From positions 474-36,806 of the forward strand of contig NZ_LMFV01000018.1 in assembly GCF_001427285.1 (NCBI RefSeq): a stretch of DNA of 36,333 bases, written 5' to 3'. Under the pieces are notes generated by a model. It was not told the origin of the DNA, searched no databases, and saw only the letters and a program-made list of their open reading frames with translations. Of this stretch, positions 16,413 through 25,398 are shown piece by piece; positions within the stretch are counted from its first letter, which is position 1; every line of letters begins with the position of its first letter. The position numbers and the translations under genes are program-made. The stretch comes from Mesorhizobium sp. Root552. Its GTDB lineage: Bacteria > Pseudomonadota > Alphaproteobacteria > Rhizobiales > Rhizobiaceae.

Positions 16413-17968
16413 TGCCGGCGGATAGTATCAGGGTTGCATTCCGCGCCGATGCCTCCCTAGCCATCGGTACCGGCCATGTCATGCGCTGTCTCACGTTCGC
16501 CGAAGCCTTGCAGAAGCGGGGTGCCGACATCCTTTTCGTCTGTCGTGAGCACCGGGCTCATCTCTGCGACCTGATCGTGGATCGTGGCTTTAGCCTGTTC
16601 CGACTCCCTGCGCCCCGACCGGAATGGACACCTGGCGAAGATGGACCGGCTCATGCCCTCTGGCTCGGCACGGATTGGCAGAACGATGCCGAGGAAACGG
16701 CTCGAACCATTGGCGATTTTCATCCGGACTGGCTCGTCGTTGACCACTATGGCCTGGACGCGCGCTGGCAGAGCGCGCTACGCCGCTGTGCCGACAAGAT
16801 CATGGTGATTGATGACCTTGCCGACCGACCACACGACTGCGACATCCTCCTTGACCAGAATCTGGTGGCGCGGAGGGACGTGCGCTATGTCGGCAAGGTC
16901 CCGCCGCATTGTACGCTTTTACTCGGGCCACGCTATGCTCTCCTGCAACCGGACTATGTCCATCTGCGTCGCCGGGCGACGGTTCGCGAGGGACCATTGC
17001 GCAGGCTACTTGTCTCCTTCGGTGGAGTAGACAGGGCAGGCCTGACGCAGAAAACAATCGAGGCGCTTCTGAAGCTACGCCGACCTGATATCGCAGCGGA
17101 TATTGTCCTTTCTTCCGCATCCCCGCAGTTCACCGAAGTTGAGCGTCTTGTCGCCGGCCACACCGAGTTGCGTCTTTGTGACCGCGTGCCGAGCCTCGCG
17201 CCTCTGATGCTTGCCGCCGATCTCGCCATCGGCGCTGGCGGCGCGACGAGTTGGGAGCGGTTGTGCTTGGGCCTACCGTCCGTCGTCATCTCGCTCGCGA
17301 AGAACCAGCACCCGATCAGCAGCGAACTCGCGCGTCGCGGGCTGGCGCGCTGGCTCGGCCATTGGGATGCGGTCGATGGGACCGTCATCCATGATGCGCT
17401 AGCAAGCCTCGCGGAAACGGGGCTCGACCCAACTTGGTCCAAGAAGTGCCTCAATGTTGTGGACGGATACGGAGTGGAACGGGTATTTGCAGTGCTGATT
17501 GCGCGCGCAGACATGCCAATTGCCGTCCGGCATGCCGAGCTTGCCGACGAAGCACTGGTTCTGGAATGGGTAAACGATGCCGCAACACGACTCAACGCCT
17601 TCAGCGCTAAGCCTATTGCGGCGAAGGAACATCACGCTTGGTTCCGGATGCGCGTACGAGATTCGGAGCGCTGCGTATTCTATATCGCGGAAATCGCTTC
17701 GGGGATTCCGTTGGGTCAGGTCCGCTTCGACAAAAGGGGCAAGGAATGGGAGATTAGCTACGCCGTGGCGCCGATCTTCCGAGGCCGCGGGATGGGGTGG
17801 GCGATGCTCGCCGCAGCGATCGAGCGGTTGCGGCAGGAAAAGGGACATGTTGTGCTTGTTGCACAGGTGAAGCCACAGAACACGGCATCTCGTCGAATAT
17901 TCGAGAAACTGGGCTTTCTGGTTCGCTCAAGTGAACCAGACCGTTACGTTTACGAACTCGCATTTTAG
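16412..17968 (+). CDS. pseG: fused PseG-PseH: UDP-sugar hydrolase plus N-acetyltransferase of the pseudaminate pathway
   Basis: A 518-residue two-domain protein when started at the ATG overlapping the pseF stop (residues before it in the longer frame do not fit). Residues ~1-350 are PseG, a GT-B-like hydrolase that removes UDP from the diacetamido-trideoxy-altropyranose intermediate: FRADASLAIGTGHVMRCLTFA, VVDHYGLD, LLVSFGGVDR and AIGAGGATSWERLCLGLPS. Residues ~368-518 are a GNAT acetyltransferase, PseH, which acetylates the 4-amino group: IAVRHAELADEALVLEWVND, acetyl-CoA loop FRGRGMGWAM and the C-terminal TASRRIFEKLGF. The fusion joins consecutive enzymes, PseH acting just before PseG. No separate pseH is present, so this domain must supply that step. 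Confidence 0.93.
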   Translation: MPADSIRVAFRADASLAIGTGHVMRCLTFAEALQKRGADILFVCREHRAHLCDLIVDRGFSLFRLPAPRPEWTPGEDGPAHALWLGTDWQNDAEETARTIGDFHPDWLVVDHYGLDARWQSALRRCADKIMVIDDLADRPHDCDILLDQNLVARRDVRYVGKVPPHCTLLLGPRYALLQPDYVHLRRRATVREGPLRRLLVSFGGVDRAGLTQKTIEALLKLRRPDIAADIVLSSASPQFTEVERLVAGHTELRLCDRVPSLAPLMLAADLAIGAGGATSWERLCLGLPSVVISLAKNQHPISSELARRGLARWLGHWDAVDGTVIHDALASLAETGLDPTWSKKCLNVVDGYGVERVFAVLIARADMPIAVRHAELADEALVLEWVNDAATRLNAFSAKPIAAKEHHAWFRMRVRDSERCVFYIAEIASGIPLGQVRFDKRGKEWEISYAVAPIFRGRGMGWAMLAAAIERLRQEKGHVVLVAQVKPQNTASRRIFEKLGFLVRSSEPDRYVYELAF

Positions 17969-17983
17969 GGCAAAGGGCTGGCG

Positions 17984-19030
17984 ATGCTTATTGGAGATCG
18001 CGAAATCGGGCGGACTGCTCTACCCTTCATCATCGCGGAGATGTCGGGCAATCACAATCAATCGCTTGGAAGGGCGTTGGAGATCGTTGATGCGGCCGCG
18101 GCCGCCGGCGCGCATGCGCTGAAGCTTCAGACCTATACCGCCGACACGATCACCCTCAACGTTCGCGGCGGCGCTTTCGACATCGCCGACGATAAGAGCC
18201 TTTGGAAAGGGCGAAACCTACACGATCTCTATAAGGAGGCGCACACCCCTTGGGAGTGGCATGCGCCGATCATGCAGCGAGCTGGTGAGCACGGCATGCT
18301 GTGCTTCAGCACCCCCTTCGACGAGACCGCGGTTGATTTCCTCGAAGGGCTCGGCGTTCCCGCCTTCAAGATCGCCTCTTTCGAGAACATACATCTGCCG
18401 CTCATCCGCAGGGCAGCGGTGACCGGCAAGCCGCTCATTATCTCGACCGGCATGGCAACCCTTGCCGAGCTCGATGAGACGGTTCGCGCCGCGCGCGAGG
18501 CCGGTTGTCGCGACCTCGTGCTCCTGAAATGCACCAGTACGTATCCGGCCACGCCTGAGTCCACCAATATCGTTACAATTCCGCATATGCGCGCGCTCTT
18601 CGGCTGCGAGGTCGGCCTATCGGACCACACGATGGGCGTCGGGACGTCTGTGGCGGCGGTGGCTCTTGGCGCCACAGTCATCGAGAAGCATTTCACCCTG
18701 TGTCGCGCCGACGGCGGCGTCGACAGCACTTTCTCTCTCGAGCCCGACGAGATGAAGGCGCTGGTGGTAGAGACGGAAAGAGCATGGCAGTCCCTCGGTC
18801 AGGTTTCCTACGGCCCTACTAAGGCCGAGGAGAAGTCACTGCTCTTCCGCCGTTCGATCTATGTGGCGCAGGACGTGGGTGCCGGAGATATGTTTACCCC
18901 GGAGAACCTGAAGATCGTTCGGCCTGGGCAAGGGCTTGCGCCCAAACATTACGAAACATTGCTGGGGCGGCGCGCTGCCCGAGATCTGAAAGCGGGCACG
19001 CCGACGAGCTGGGATGTTGCGATGTCGTGA
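17984..19030 (+). CDS. pseI: pseudaminic acid synthase, PseI
   Basis: Condenses 6-deoxy-AltdiNAc with phosphoenolpyruvate to form pseudaminic acid. A 348-residue NeuB-family protein. The TIM-barrel domain opens with IIAEMSGNHNQSLGRALEIV, then HALKLQTYTADTIT, PAFKIASFE and VGLSDHTMG, and IEKHFTL near residue 230; this wording is PseI-like, not NeuB or LegI. The last ~60 residues are the antifreeze-like SAF domain (RRSIYVAQDVGAGD, ENLKIVRPGQGL). It starts 15 bases after the pseG-pseH stop. It completes the pathway, all steps being encoded in one operon. Confidence 0.95.
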   Translation: MLIGDREIGRTALPFIIAEMSGNHNQSLGRALEIVDAAAAAGAHALKLQTYTADTITLNVRGGAFDIADDKSLWKGRNLHDLYKEAHTPWEWHAPIMQRAGEHGMLCFSTPFDETAVDFLEGLGVPAFKIASFENIHLPLIRRAAVTGKPLIISTGMATLAELDETVRAAREAGCRDLVLLKCTSTYPATPESTNIVTIPHMRALFGCEVGLSDHTMGVGTSVAAVALGATVIEKHFTLCRADGGVDSTFSLEPDEMKALVVETERAWQSLGQVSYGPTKAEEKSLLFRRSIYVAQDVGAGDMFTPENLKIVRPGQGLAPKHYETLLGRRAARDLKAGTPTSWDVAMS

Positions 19031-19067
19031 GTTGCGGGATGAAAGCCATCATGAAAGATATTCGGTG

Positions 19068-19664
19068 ATGAATAGAGTGGCTTCTCTTCAGGACATCCAT
19101 TCCTATTGGAAGAAGCCTAACGAAGACAATGCTCCGGAAACTTACACGAAGGGGGCGGTCGCCCGCAGCCTTTTCCTACTCGATTGCATCAAAAAGTACG
19201 CGACGCCGCGATCGCGTATCCTCGAACTCGGATGCAACGCTGGCCGCAATATGGCATTTCTACACAACGCGGGTTTTACCCGACTAACTGCCATCGAGAT
19301 AAACGCCAATGCGATTGATCATATGAGGCACACTTTTCCGGAATTGAAACGGGCAAAGATCATCATTTCCTCCATCGAGGATTCCATAAGACAGTTGCCA
19401 GGCAACTCCTTCAACATCATATACACGATGGCAGTCCTCGAGCACGTCCACCCAGATAGCAATTGGATTTTCGCGGAGATGGCTCGGGTAAGCCCGAAGA
19501 TAATTACTGTCGAAGACGAGGTGACTGAAAGCCCTCGTCATTTCAAACGCGACTATCGAACTATCTTCCAGGATCTCGGTTACAAGCAGATCGAACTCAT
19601 CGAGGCTGTTCCGGGAATGACGAGAGGATTTCGCTACAGATGCTTTGCCAGAAAATCAAGGTAG
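19068..19664 (+). CDS. class I SAM-dependent methyltransferase
   Basis: A 198-residue methyltransferase from the ATG at 19068; the open frame begins earlier, inside pseI, but the family-like sequence starts here. S-adenosylmethionine-binding motif I is ILELGCNAGRNMAFL, followed by the acidic residue in LTAIEINANAI and a motif IV/V region YTMAVLEHVH. It is the last gene of the pseudaminate operon, 37 bases after pseI, and may methylate the finished sugar or the glycan chain end, a step that in ABC-exported polysaccharides can set chain length. Substrate is inferred. An IS3-type element starts shortly downstream. Confidence 0.85.
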   Translation: MNRVASLQDIHSYWKKPNEDNAPETYTKGAVARSLFLLDCIKKYATPRSRILELGCNAGRNMAFLHNAGFTRLTAIEINANAIDHMRHTFPELKRAKIIISSIEDSIRQLPGNSFNIIYTMAVLEHVHPDSNWIFAEMARVSPKIITVEDEVTESPRHFKRDYRTIFQDLGYKQIELIEAVPGMTRGFRYRCFARKSR

Positions 19665-19677
19665 CGCACAGAGCGGT

Positions 19678-19711
19678 AGTGGGTCAGTTTGAAATTTGAC
19701 CCCGTTTTTTG
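19678..19711 (+). terminator. probable rho-independent terminator of the pseudaminate operon
   Basis: GGGTCA and TGACCC (19681-19702) form a 6-bp stem with an ~10-base loop, followed by CGTTTTTT. It lies 17 bases after the methyltransferase stop, as expected at an operon end. Inverted GGGTCA/TGACCC sequences also occur at ends of some insertion sequences, so an IS remnant is the alternative. Confidence 0.5.
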
Positions 19712-19827
19712 TAAGGGCCACGAACGACGGGCTTTTCGGCTGTCCAGCGTCGGCGCTGATGGGACCAAATTGGCTTAACTGAGAACGGGGGATTTCTGGT
19801 TCATCGTAGCCTTTCAAAGGAGCGAAG

Positions 19828-20142
19828 ATGAGACAGAAAACCGGGACAGGGAAAGCGCCAGCGGAGCAGGTCATCAAGGACATCCGCCGCGTGACGCGCA
19901 AGCAGTATTCGGCCGAGGAGAAGATCCGCATCGTGCTGGAGGGCCTGCGTGGCGAGGAATCGATCGCCGCGCTGTGCCGCCGCGAAGGGATCGCCGAGAG
20001 CCTGTATTACACCTGGTCGAAGGAGTTCCTCGAAGCCGGCAAGAAGCGGCTGGCTGGGGACACGGCGCGTGCCGCCACCAGCGATGAGGTGAAGATGCTG
20101 CGCAAGGAGGCCCGAGATCTCAAGGAGATCGTCACCGAGTAG
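19828..20142 (+). pseudogene. IS3 transposase OrfA, probably cut short by a nonsense codon
   Basis: The 104-codon frame encodes the HTH transposase_8 domain: RKQYSAEEKIRIVLEGLRGE, then SIAALCRREGIAESLYYTWSKEFLEAGKKRL and the start of the leucine-zipper-like coiled coil. A TAG at 20140 ends it, but the following codons continue the coiled coil (AQELRILKK) up to a run of six A residues at 20164-20169. A -1 shift there, or one more A, reads SMIADGGDDE and stops exactly on the orfB ATG. So the TAG looks like a mutation inside a longer OrfA; alternatively OrfA of this copy is simply shorter. Confidence 0.65.
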
Positions 20143-20197
20143 GCGCAGGAGTTGCGGATTCTCAAAAAAGCATGATCGCGGATGGGGGCGACGACGA

Positions 20198-21178
20198 ATG
20201 AGGTATCCCGCATCCGAGAAGCTGGAGATCATCCGGCTCGTCGAGCAGTCGCACCTGTCGGCGCGTCGCACGCTGCAGAAGCTCGGCATTCCGCGCTCGA
20301 CCTTCAATCGCTGGTACGACCGCTTCCATGCCGGCGGCGTCGACGCGCTGGAAGATCGCAGCCCCCGGCCAAGCCGGGTCTGGAACCGCATTCCCGAGGA
20401 AACGCGCGATCAGATCATCGAGCTGGCATTGAACAAGCCAGAGCTGTCACCTCGGGAACTGGCGGTCACCTTCACCGACGCAAAGGGCTACTTCGTCTCG
20501 GAATCCTCGGTCTATCGCCTGCTCAAGGCCCATGACCTGATCACCAGCCCGGCCTTCATCGTCATCAAGGCCGCCGATGAGTTCCATGACAAGACGACGG
20601 CGCCGAACCAGCTTTGGCAGACCGATTTTACCTATCTCAAGGTCATCGGCTGGGGGTGGTTCTATCTGTCGACCGTGCTCGACGACTTCTCCCGCTACAT
20701 TATCGCCTGGAAGCTGTGCCCCACGATGAAGGCTGGGGACGTCACCGACACGCTGACCTTGGCGCTGCAGGCTTCCGGCTGCGACAGCGCCAGGGTCATG
20801 CAGCGGCCGCGGCTCCTGTCTGACAACGGCCCGTGTTACGTCTCCTCCGATCTCGCCGAATGGCTATCTGACAACGGCATGGAGCACACCCGCGGAGCAC
20901 CTTGCCATCCCCAGACCCAGGGAAAGATCGAGCGCTGGCACCAGACGCTGAAAAACCGCATCCTGCTCGAAAACTACTTCCTGCCGGGGGACCTCGAACG
21001 CCAGATCGCGGCCTTCGTCGATCATTACAACCACCGCCGCTACCACGAAAGCCTCGGCAATCTAACTCCCGCCGACGTCTACTTCGGGCGAGGCGACATC
21101 ATCACGCTGGAAAGGGAAAGGATCAAACGCGAAACCATCAGACAACGCCGCTTGCTTCATCGGCGAGTGGCCGCCTAA
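20198..21178 (+). CDS. IS3-family transposase OrfB (DDE integrase core)
   Basis: A 326-residue protein. The N-terminal ~110 residues are a HTH region (KLEIIRLVEQSHLSARRTLQ). The integrase core has the full DDE set: Asp143 in QTDFTYLK, Asp209 in LLSDNG and Glu245 in GKIERWHQ, with the Asp-Glu gap of 35 residues that defines the family. The tail HYNHRRYHESLGNLTPADVY is typical. The catalytic domain is intact, so it could act if produced. OrfA of this copy appears truncated, which would hamper production of the OrfAB fusion transposase. Confidence 0.9.
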   Translation: MRYPASEKLEIIRLVEQSHLSARRTLQKLGIPRSTFNRWYDRFHAGGVDALEDRSPRPSRVWNRIPEETRDQIIELALNKPELSPRELAVTFTDAKGYFVSESSVYRLLKAHDLITSPAFIVIKAADEFHDKTTAPNQLWQTDFTYLKVIGWGWFYLSTVLDDFSRYIIAWKLCPTMKAGDVTDTLTLALQASGCDSARVMQRPRLLSDNGPCYVSSDLAEWLSDNGMEHTRGAPCHPQTQGKIERWHQTLKNRILLENYFLPGDLERQIAAFVDHYNHRRYHESLGNLTPADVYFGRGDIITLERERIKRETIRQRRLLHRRVAA

Positions 21179-21353
21179 AATGACAACCCTGATGGACCAG
21201 AGCCTCCGTTAGCTCACCGCGCCACTGGTCCCAAAAAACCTGACGACGGACAGTGTCCGAAAAACCGGCAGCAGGCCATAGTCCGATGCTCCTGGTGGTC
21301 CAGCCCGAGGGGTTCACTCCAAAACCGGCTCAGTTCCGCGTGGAAACCAACAC

Positions 21354-24300
21354 TTAGCGCATTGAACGCATACCGACTGCGATCCAATCGTCGAGAACGC
21401 TTCCAATGTCGAGTGCAATAGCGCCCTTGGCGCGGGCGTGCCCGACAAATATCTTGCCTATGATGCCTCCGGCCACCAGAACAAGATCACCCGCTGTGAC
21501 CATCGAATCTAGCCGCTCGAGCAGTGCATGATAGATGAATGGTAGGGGCTCGGTCCCCTTGTTGTATTTGCCATTCAGAGATGTTCTCGCGTGCGTTGGA
21601 AGAGGTATCATTTCCATCCGGGGGAGACTACGAATGCTCCTTGGTAATTTGTCTGCCTTCACACTCCCGACGATTGTCACCTTGTTAACTAGATTAGCGA
21701 GCGACGCGATCACCCCAACGTCGCTGAACATGGAAACATTCACCGTGGCCCCGGCAATCAAGGCCTCTGGAGCTATGGCCTGCTCCACGCCTTGTAGTAC
21801 TTGAAGCAACCCTCGACCCTGCACGGCCTGCGTCAGTGATCTGCTACGTTCGCTGTGATCGCGGATGAAGCGGTAGATGGATGGAATTCCAACCACATCG
21901 GCAGAAGCGAGCGCCTGTCGGCCTTGGTCGATAATCTTGGCCCTCAACTCCGCGTCAAGTTCCGTTCCCCACCAGTGCCGTTCCCGATTCGCGCTATCTG
22001 CTTCACTGAAGAAATCGCCTTTAGGAAAAAGATAACCTTCACCGTCGCCAAGGCGGATCATCGAAAACGGCTTACCTTGAATGATCGCGCTGCGGATAAG
22101 GGTAAGGAACGCCTCCGCCTCCGAAGTGTCTGTCCGTGCGTTCATGAAACGCATCCTTGAGCGTAGCGCATTATACACCGGCTGGATGTGGGAGGTAAAC
22201 TCTCGAGATATTCCATACGGCGCGCTTTCGACGAATTGCCGCTCAGCATGGACGTGGTTCCACCCCTCAAGCGGCTGGCCCTCTAGGGCATCCATGTTCC
22301 TGAGTTTGAGTACCTCGAATGGTGTAGCTCGCTCCTCGAACTCACGTAGAGTTTGCTCGGCCTCCTTCTCCCTTCCCGGCGTGCTGCGTAACTTGCGTAG
22401 TAGCTGAATCTGCCGGTTGATCGATAACCGATCCTTCCGGGCGGCCGTCGCGTTGTGCCAAAAACTATCAAGTTGTGCGCATGTGCCGGACCGTAGCAAC
22501 GCGGTCAGAAGCTGCTGCTCGAGTAAGGCTCGCGCCTTAATATTATCCTGGTAGGCATAGGTGAATCGGGCAATCTCATCCAGATTGTTATGGCTGATCT
22601 CAAAATTTCCCCATTCAATTTTTTTGAGATAGGCCCATGTTCCTGCGACAGATTCCGACGGCCAGTCCTTGAGGCTGTCGAATATAACATTGAGCGTCGG
22701 AGACCGGTTCTGAAACATCGCGTCCATAATGGTTATCATTGCGACGGACGAGATCCACTGTGCGCGCTCGTTGTGCCGCAGCCATTCGACCGGATCTCCG
22801 ACGTTATGCAATGTGTATTCAATGAGTTCGGAGAGCTCCGGTCCCGGAAGATTGTCGCCTCTGGCACCTTGCTTACCTGCTCTCTTTTTGGCGCCCTGCC
22901 AAGCGGGTGCCTTGATCTCCATTGCCGTGTGTAAAGACAGATATCTTGCAGCCCTGTATGCCTGCACGGACAGGAAATTGGCTGTCCGATTGGCATTGTT
23001 CAGTATCAGATTTGCAGCCCGCGCTGATGTTTTTGGGTTGGCGTTGATCAATTTAATGAGGCCTCTCTTAACACGACCTCTGACCTGTGCACGCAGGCGC
23101 TCGGCCTTTGTTCCGCTTCTGACCAGGGGCACAGCCGATGACGGCACCTCACGCGCCAGCCGAGCGATCTCTTCTACGAACTCCACTTGCTCTTTCATGT
23201 ACGTGGGGTCGGCAGAAGAGTCCCACTCGGCATAAGCCTTCAGCCAGTTCTCGCTGAGATGATAGGGATCCCAGAACACCTCGGAGAGGTCCTGGAGGGC
23301 AACCTTTTTGGTCAGGCCCGTCTTAACAAAGCCGTAGTAGTCGGCATCGACTGGGTCGAATTCGAAATTCTGGTAGACCGGAATACCGCGATGGAGAAGT
23401 TCGATCACCACGGAAGAATTGCCGACCAAGGCGATGTGATCCTCCGTTGGGATATCCGTCACCACCGCGACGTTGGATGATTCGAGCGAATTGTCGAGGA
23501 GCCTGACCGCGCCAGGATGCTGCTTTAAGAGGATTTTGCCTATAGCTGGGTTTTTTTCCAGTGCCGCAATCAGAGTGCGCAGCTCGTTTATGAGGATTCG
23601 TGAAGTCGGATAGATAGTAACAGTTATCCCTTGTTCGCGAGTTCGCGATAAGGTGTCCCTAGCAAACGCATCGCGATGTCGCGGAATGACGTAAACCTTG
23701 CCCCTAACTGGTCCGATCATTTGGTAAGTGTGGAGCGACTGTCTATTGCGCAGCACGCTGTACTCGAAGTCGAGTTCCGGGAAATGACTCGTCACTTCCG
23801 CGTGCTGCAGATAAATCCGTGGAATGCCAAGGCCTTTCATGATCATCGATAGAGCTACACGGCCCGGCGAATGATCGTTCGCCTGCACCAAAGCGGTGGG
23901 TCTGACTACGCCTTCTCGCGAGAAGGCTAGGAAATAACTAAAGAAGGAACGGCTATACAAAATCTGCTGATGGGCGAGCCCCGCAGTGATCGTGCTTCTT
24001 TCATTATAGAAATCATGCGCATCGGATAAAATTACTTTAATGACATCTTCAAATTCATGATTTACGTTTGATATGGTAATTCTATCACAATTTGAGTAAT
24101 TTTTATCTGATAATTTAATGCGTGCACTAGAGCATACTCTTTCAAAAAACTTGAACTCCCGTAGGTTATTTTTGGTTGTCCCATCACACCAGATCCCAGA
24201 GAACTCTGGGGCGATAATATTGTATGTGCGACTTTTAAGCTTTCTTTCAAACAGCGTTGTCGCCGCGGCGCGTTTCTCGGAGATATCGACATCGCTGTCG

Positions 24301-24431
24301 AACACCGACCATTCGCTGTGGCTTAGCTTATGTTCCAGCAAGTCGTCATAATGGGGGTTGCCGTCGATAATCCTTGAAAACCGCCTCAGCCCCTCGCGGT
24401 GAAATTGCAACATTTTGACAGCAACAAACAT
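21354..24431 (-). CDS. two-headed glycosyltransferase: CMP-nonulosonate-transferase-like GT-B domain plus GT-D domain
   Basis: A 1025-residue cytosolic protein with three regions. Residues ~90-440 look like a GT-B transferase using a CMP-activated acid sugar: KQHPG with His305-Pro306 and GNSSVVIE with Ser339-Ser340, spaced as in bacterial sialyl-/polysialyltransferases. Residues ~480-760 are helical with no clear family. Residues ~770-1025 match GT-D transferases (DUF1792-like): SMIRLGDGEGYLFP with Asp796-Gly-Glu798 as the metal/nucleotide DxE motif, and the closing GSVLDDWIAVG. The operon partner makes CMP-pseudaminate, so the N-terminal domain is a good candidate to transfer it, with the GT-D domain adding the alternate sugar. 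The acidic D/E-D/E-G motif of sialyltransferases was not located. Last gene of the export operon. Confidence 0.78.
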   Translation of the reverse strand: MFVAVKMLQFHREGLRRFSRIIDGNPHYDDLLEHKLSHSEWSVFDSDVDISEKRAAATTLFERKLKSRTYNIIAPEFSGIWCDGTTKNNLREFKFFERVCSSARIKLSDKNYSNCDRITISNVNHEFEDVIKVILSDAHDFYNERSTITAGLAHQQILYSRSFFSYFLAFSREGVVRPTALVQANDHSPGRVALSMIMKGLGIPRIYLQHAEVTSHFPELDFEYSVLRNRQSLHTYQMIGPVRGKVYVIPRHRDAFARDTLSRTREQGITVTIYPTSRILINELRTLIAALEKNPAIGKILLKQHPGAVRLLDNSLESSNVAVVTDIPTEDHIALVGNSSVVIELLHRGIPVYQNFEFDPVDADYYGFVKTGLTKKVALQDLSEVFWDPYHLSENWLKAYAEWDSSADPTYMKEQVEFVEEIARLAREVPSSAVPLVRSGTKAERLRAQVRGRVKRGLIKLINANPKTSARAANLILNNANRTANFLSVQAYRAARYLSLHTAMEIKAPAWQGAKKRAGKQGARGDNLPGPELSELIEYTLHNVGDPVEWLRHNERAQWISSVAMITIMDAMFQNRSPTLNVIFDSLKDWPSESVAGTWAYLKKIEWGNFEISHNNLDEIARFTYAYQDNIKARALLEQQLLTALLRSGTCAQLDSFWHNATAARKDRLSINRQIQLLRKLRSTPGREKEAEQTLREFEERATPFEVLKLRNMDALEGQPLEGWNHVHAERQFVESAPYGISREFTSHIQPVYNALRSRMRFMNARTDTSEAEAFLTLIRSAIIQGKPFSMIRLGDGEGYLFPKGDFFSEADSANRERHWWGTELDAELRAKIIDQGRQALASADVVGIPSIYRFIRDHSERSRSLTQAVQGRGLLQVLQGVEQAIAPEALIAGATVNVSMFSDVGVIASLANLVNKVTIVGSVKADKLPRSIRSLPRMEMIPLPTHARTSLNGKYNKGTEPLPFIYHALLERLDSMVTAGDLVLVAGGIIGKIFVGHARAKGAIALDIGSVLDDWIAVGMRSMR

Positions 24432-24474
24432 GAAGGCTCTCGAAAATTGAGTTGAATAAATTGCGGATATATGC

Positions 24475-25398
24475 TTATCGCCGCTCTGCTTGCCCCCCGC
24501 CCCAAAGGCGAGCAGCTTCTTTCATTTCCACAATCCACATCTGAAGCAAAACGCAAATAGCAGTGAGCCGGTACTTCAACGGATACTCTTTGGTTCTGAG
24601 AAGTCGCCATGCACGGCTCGCGGGCGGCAAAAACGTGACAAGCGTCCATACAAGGCGCCGCCGCCTCGATCCTGCCGTGAGTTGTCCGCCCTTGACCCGT
24701 CGCGCCTTCGTGACGACGTCCTCACGCGTCTTGCGCGCCGGATGATCGACGCGGGCATGCGACACATATACGGGCACGCAGGCGCAGGCCCCGGCGCGCC
24801 AACAAAAGTCTGCGTCGCCACCTGAGAGGCGCGCGCTATCGAACCCGCCCAACGCTTCAAATAGACTTCGGCGCGCAGCGAGATTAGCGGTGACACCATA
24901 TCCGCGACGGACGTAGCGTTCCTGCGGGATACCATTCACCAGATCGTAGATTTCCCAACGGTTGGGATAAGGCGAATCGGAAACGATCTGCACTGCTCCA
25001 GCCAGCAACGCCTTACCGGATATATCTCTTTCAGCCAATTCGTGTAGCGTCTGCAGCCATTCCGGTGCGGGCCGGCAATCCGCATCGGTGAAAACCAACC
25101 ACTCGCCTCTTGCGCATTGCGCCCCGCGGTTGCGCGCTACGTACGAGCCCGGTGTTTCGCAGTGCAACACCCGCAAATTGTTGCGCGCCGCTTGCGGCAG
25201 TGCGATCTCGGTCGAACCGTTATCGACGAGGATCGTCTCGAACTGCGCATGCGCAAATGTCTGCAGTTCCAAGCAGCCGAGCAGCGCGGGCATCAGGTGC
25301 CATTGCTCGTAGACCGGGATGATGACAGAGAAGAATAACGCTTGCGCGCCGCTCACAGACCCGCCATCAGGCACCGTTGCCTCAGTGCCGTTGCTCAT
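24475..25398 (-). CDS. GT2-family glycosyltransferase (GT-A fold)
   Basis: A 307-residue glycosyltransferase. The nucleotide-sugar-binding opening is FFSVIIPVYEQWHLMPALL, followed by ILVDNGSTE and the metal-binding DxD as VFTDADCRPAPEWL. The segment ARNRGAQCARGEW is typical of GT2. A final hydrophobic stretch (residues ~255-290) may associate with the membrane. Its start overlaps the stop of the ABC transporter ATPase gene (ATGA) and it is followed after 43 bases by the two-domain glycosyltransferase, so it belongs to the export operon. Donor and acceptor are unknown. Confidence 0.87.
   Translation of the reverse strand: MSNGTEATVPDGGSVSGAQALFFSVIIPVYEQWHLMPALLGCLELQTFAHAQFETILVDNGSTEIALPQAARNNLRVLHCETPGSYVARNRGAQCARGEWLVFTDADCRPAPEWLQTLHELAERDISGKALLAGAVQIVSDSPYPNRWEIYDLVNGIPQERYVRRGYGVTANLAARRSLFEALGGFDSARLSGGDADFCWRAGACACVPVYVSHARVDHPARKTREDVVTKARRVKGGQLTAGSRRRRLVWTLVTFLPPASRAWRLLRTKEYPLKYRLTAICVLLQMWIVEMKEAARLWGGGQAERR

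Larger units (their letters stand above)
19741..21252 (+). mobile_element. IS3-family insertion sequence, ~1.5 kb
   Basis: Two transposase frames (orfA, orfB) are bracketed by imperfect inverted repeats of about 27 bases: TGTCC at 19741, later CGTC, and GGGACCA at the inner edge, mirrored by TGGTCCC ... GACG ... GGACA ending at 21252. The ends start with TG and finish with CA as is usual for IS3. I found no 3-5 bp target duplication immediately outside, so boundaries may be off by a few bases or one flank has changed. It lies in the gap between the convergent polysaccharide operons, where insertion would break no gene. Confidence 0.7.

Noticed and set aside
21253..21353. Second insertion-sequence end abutting the IS3 element
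   Set aside because: GGACAGTGTCC is palindromic at the junction, but no second transposase fragment or matching far end was found.
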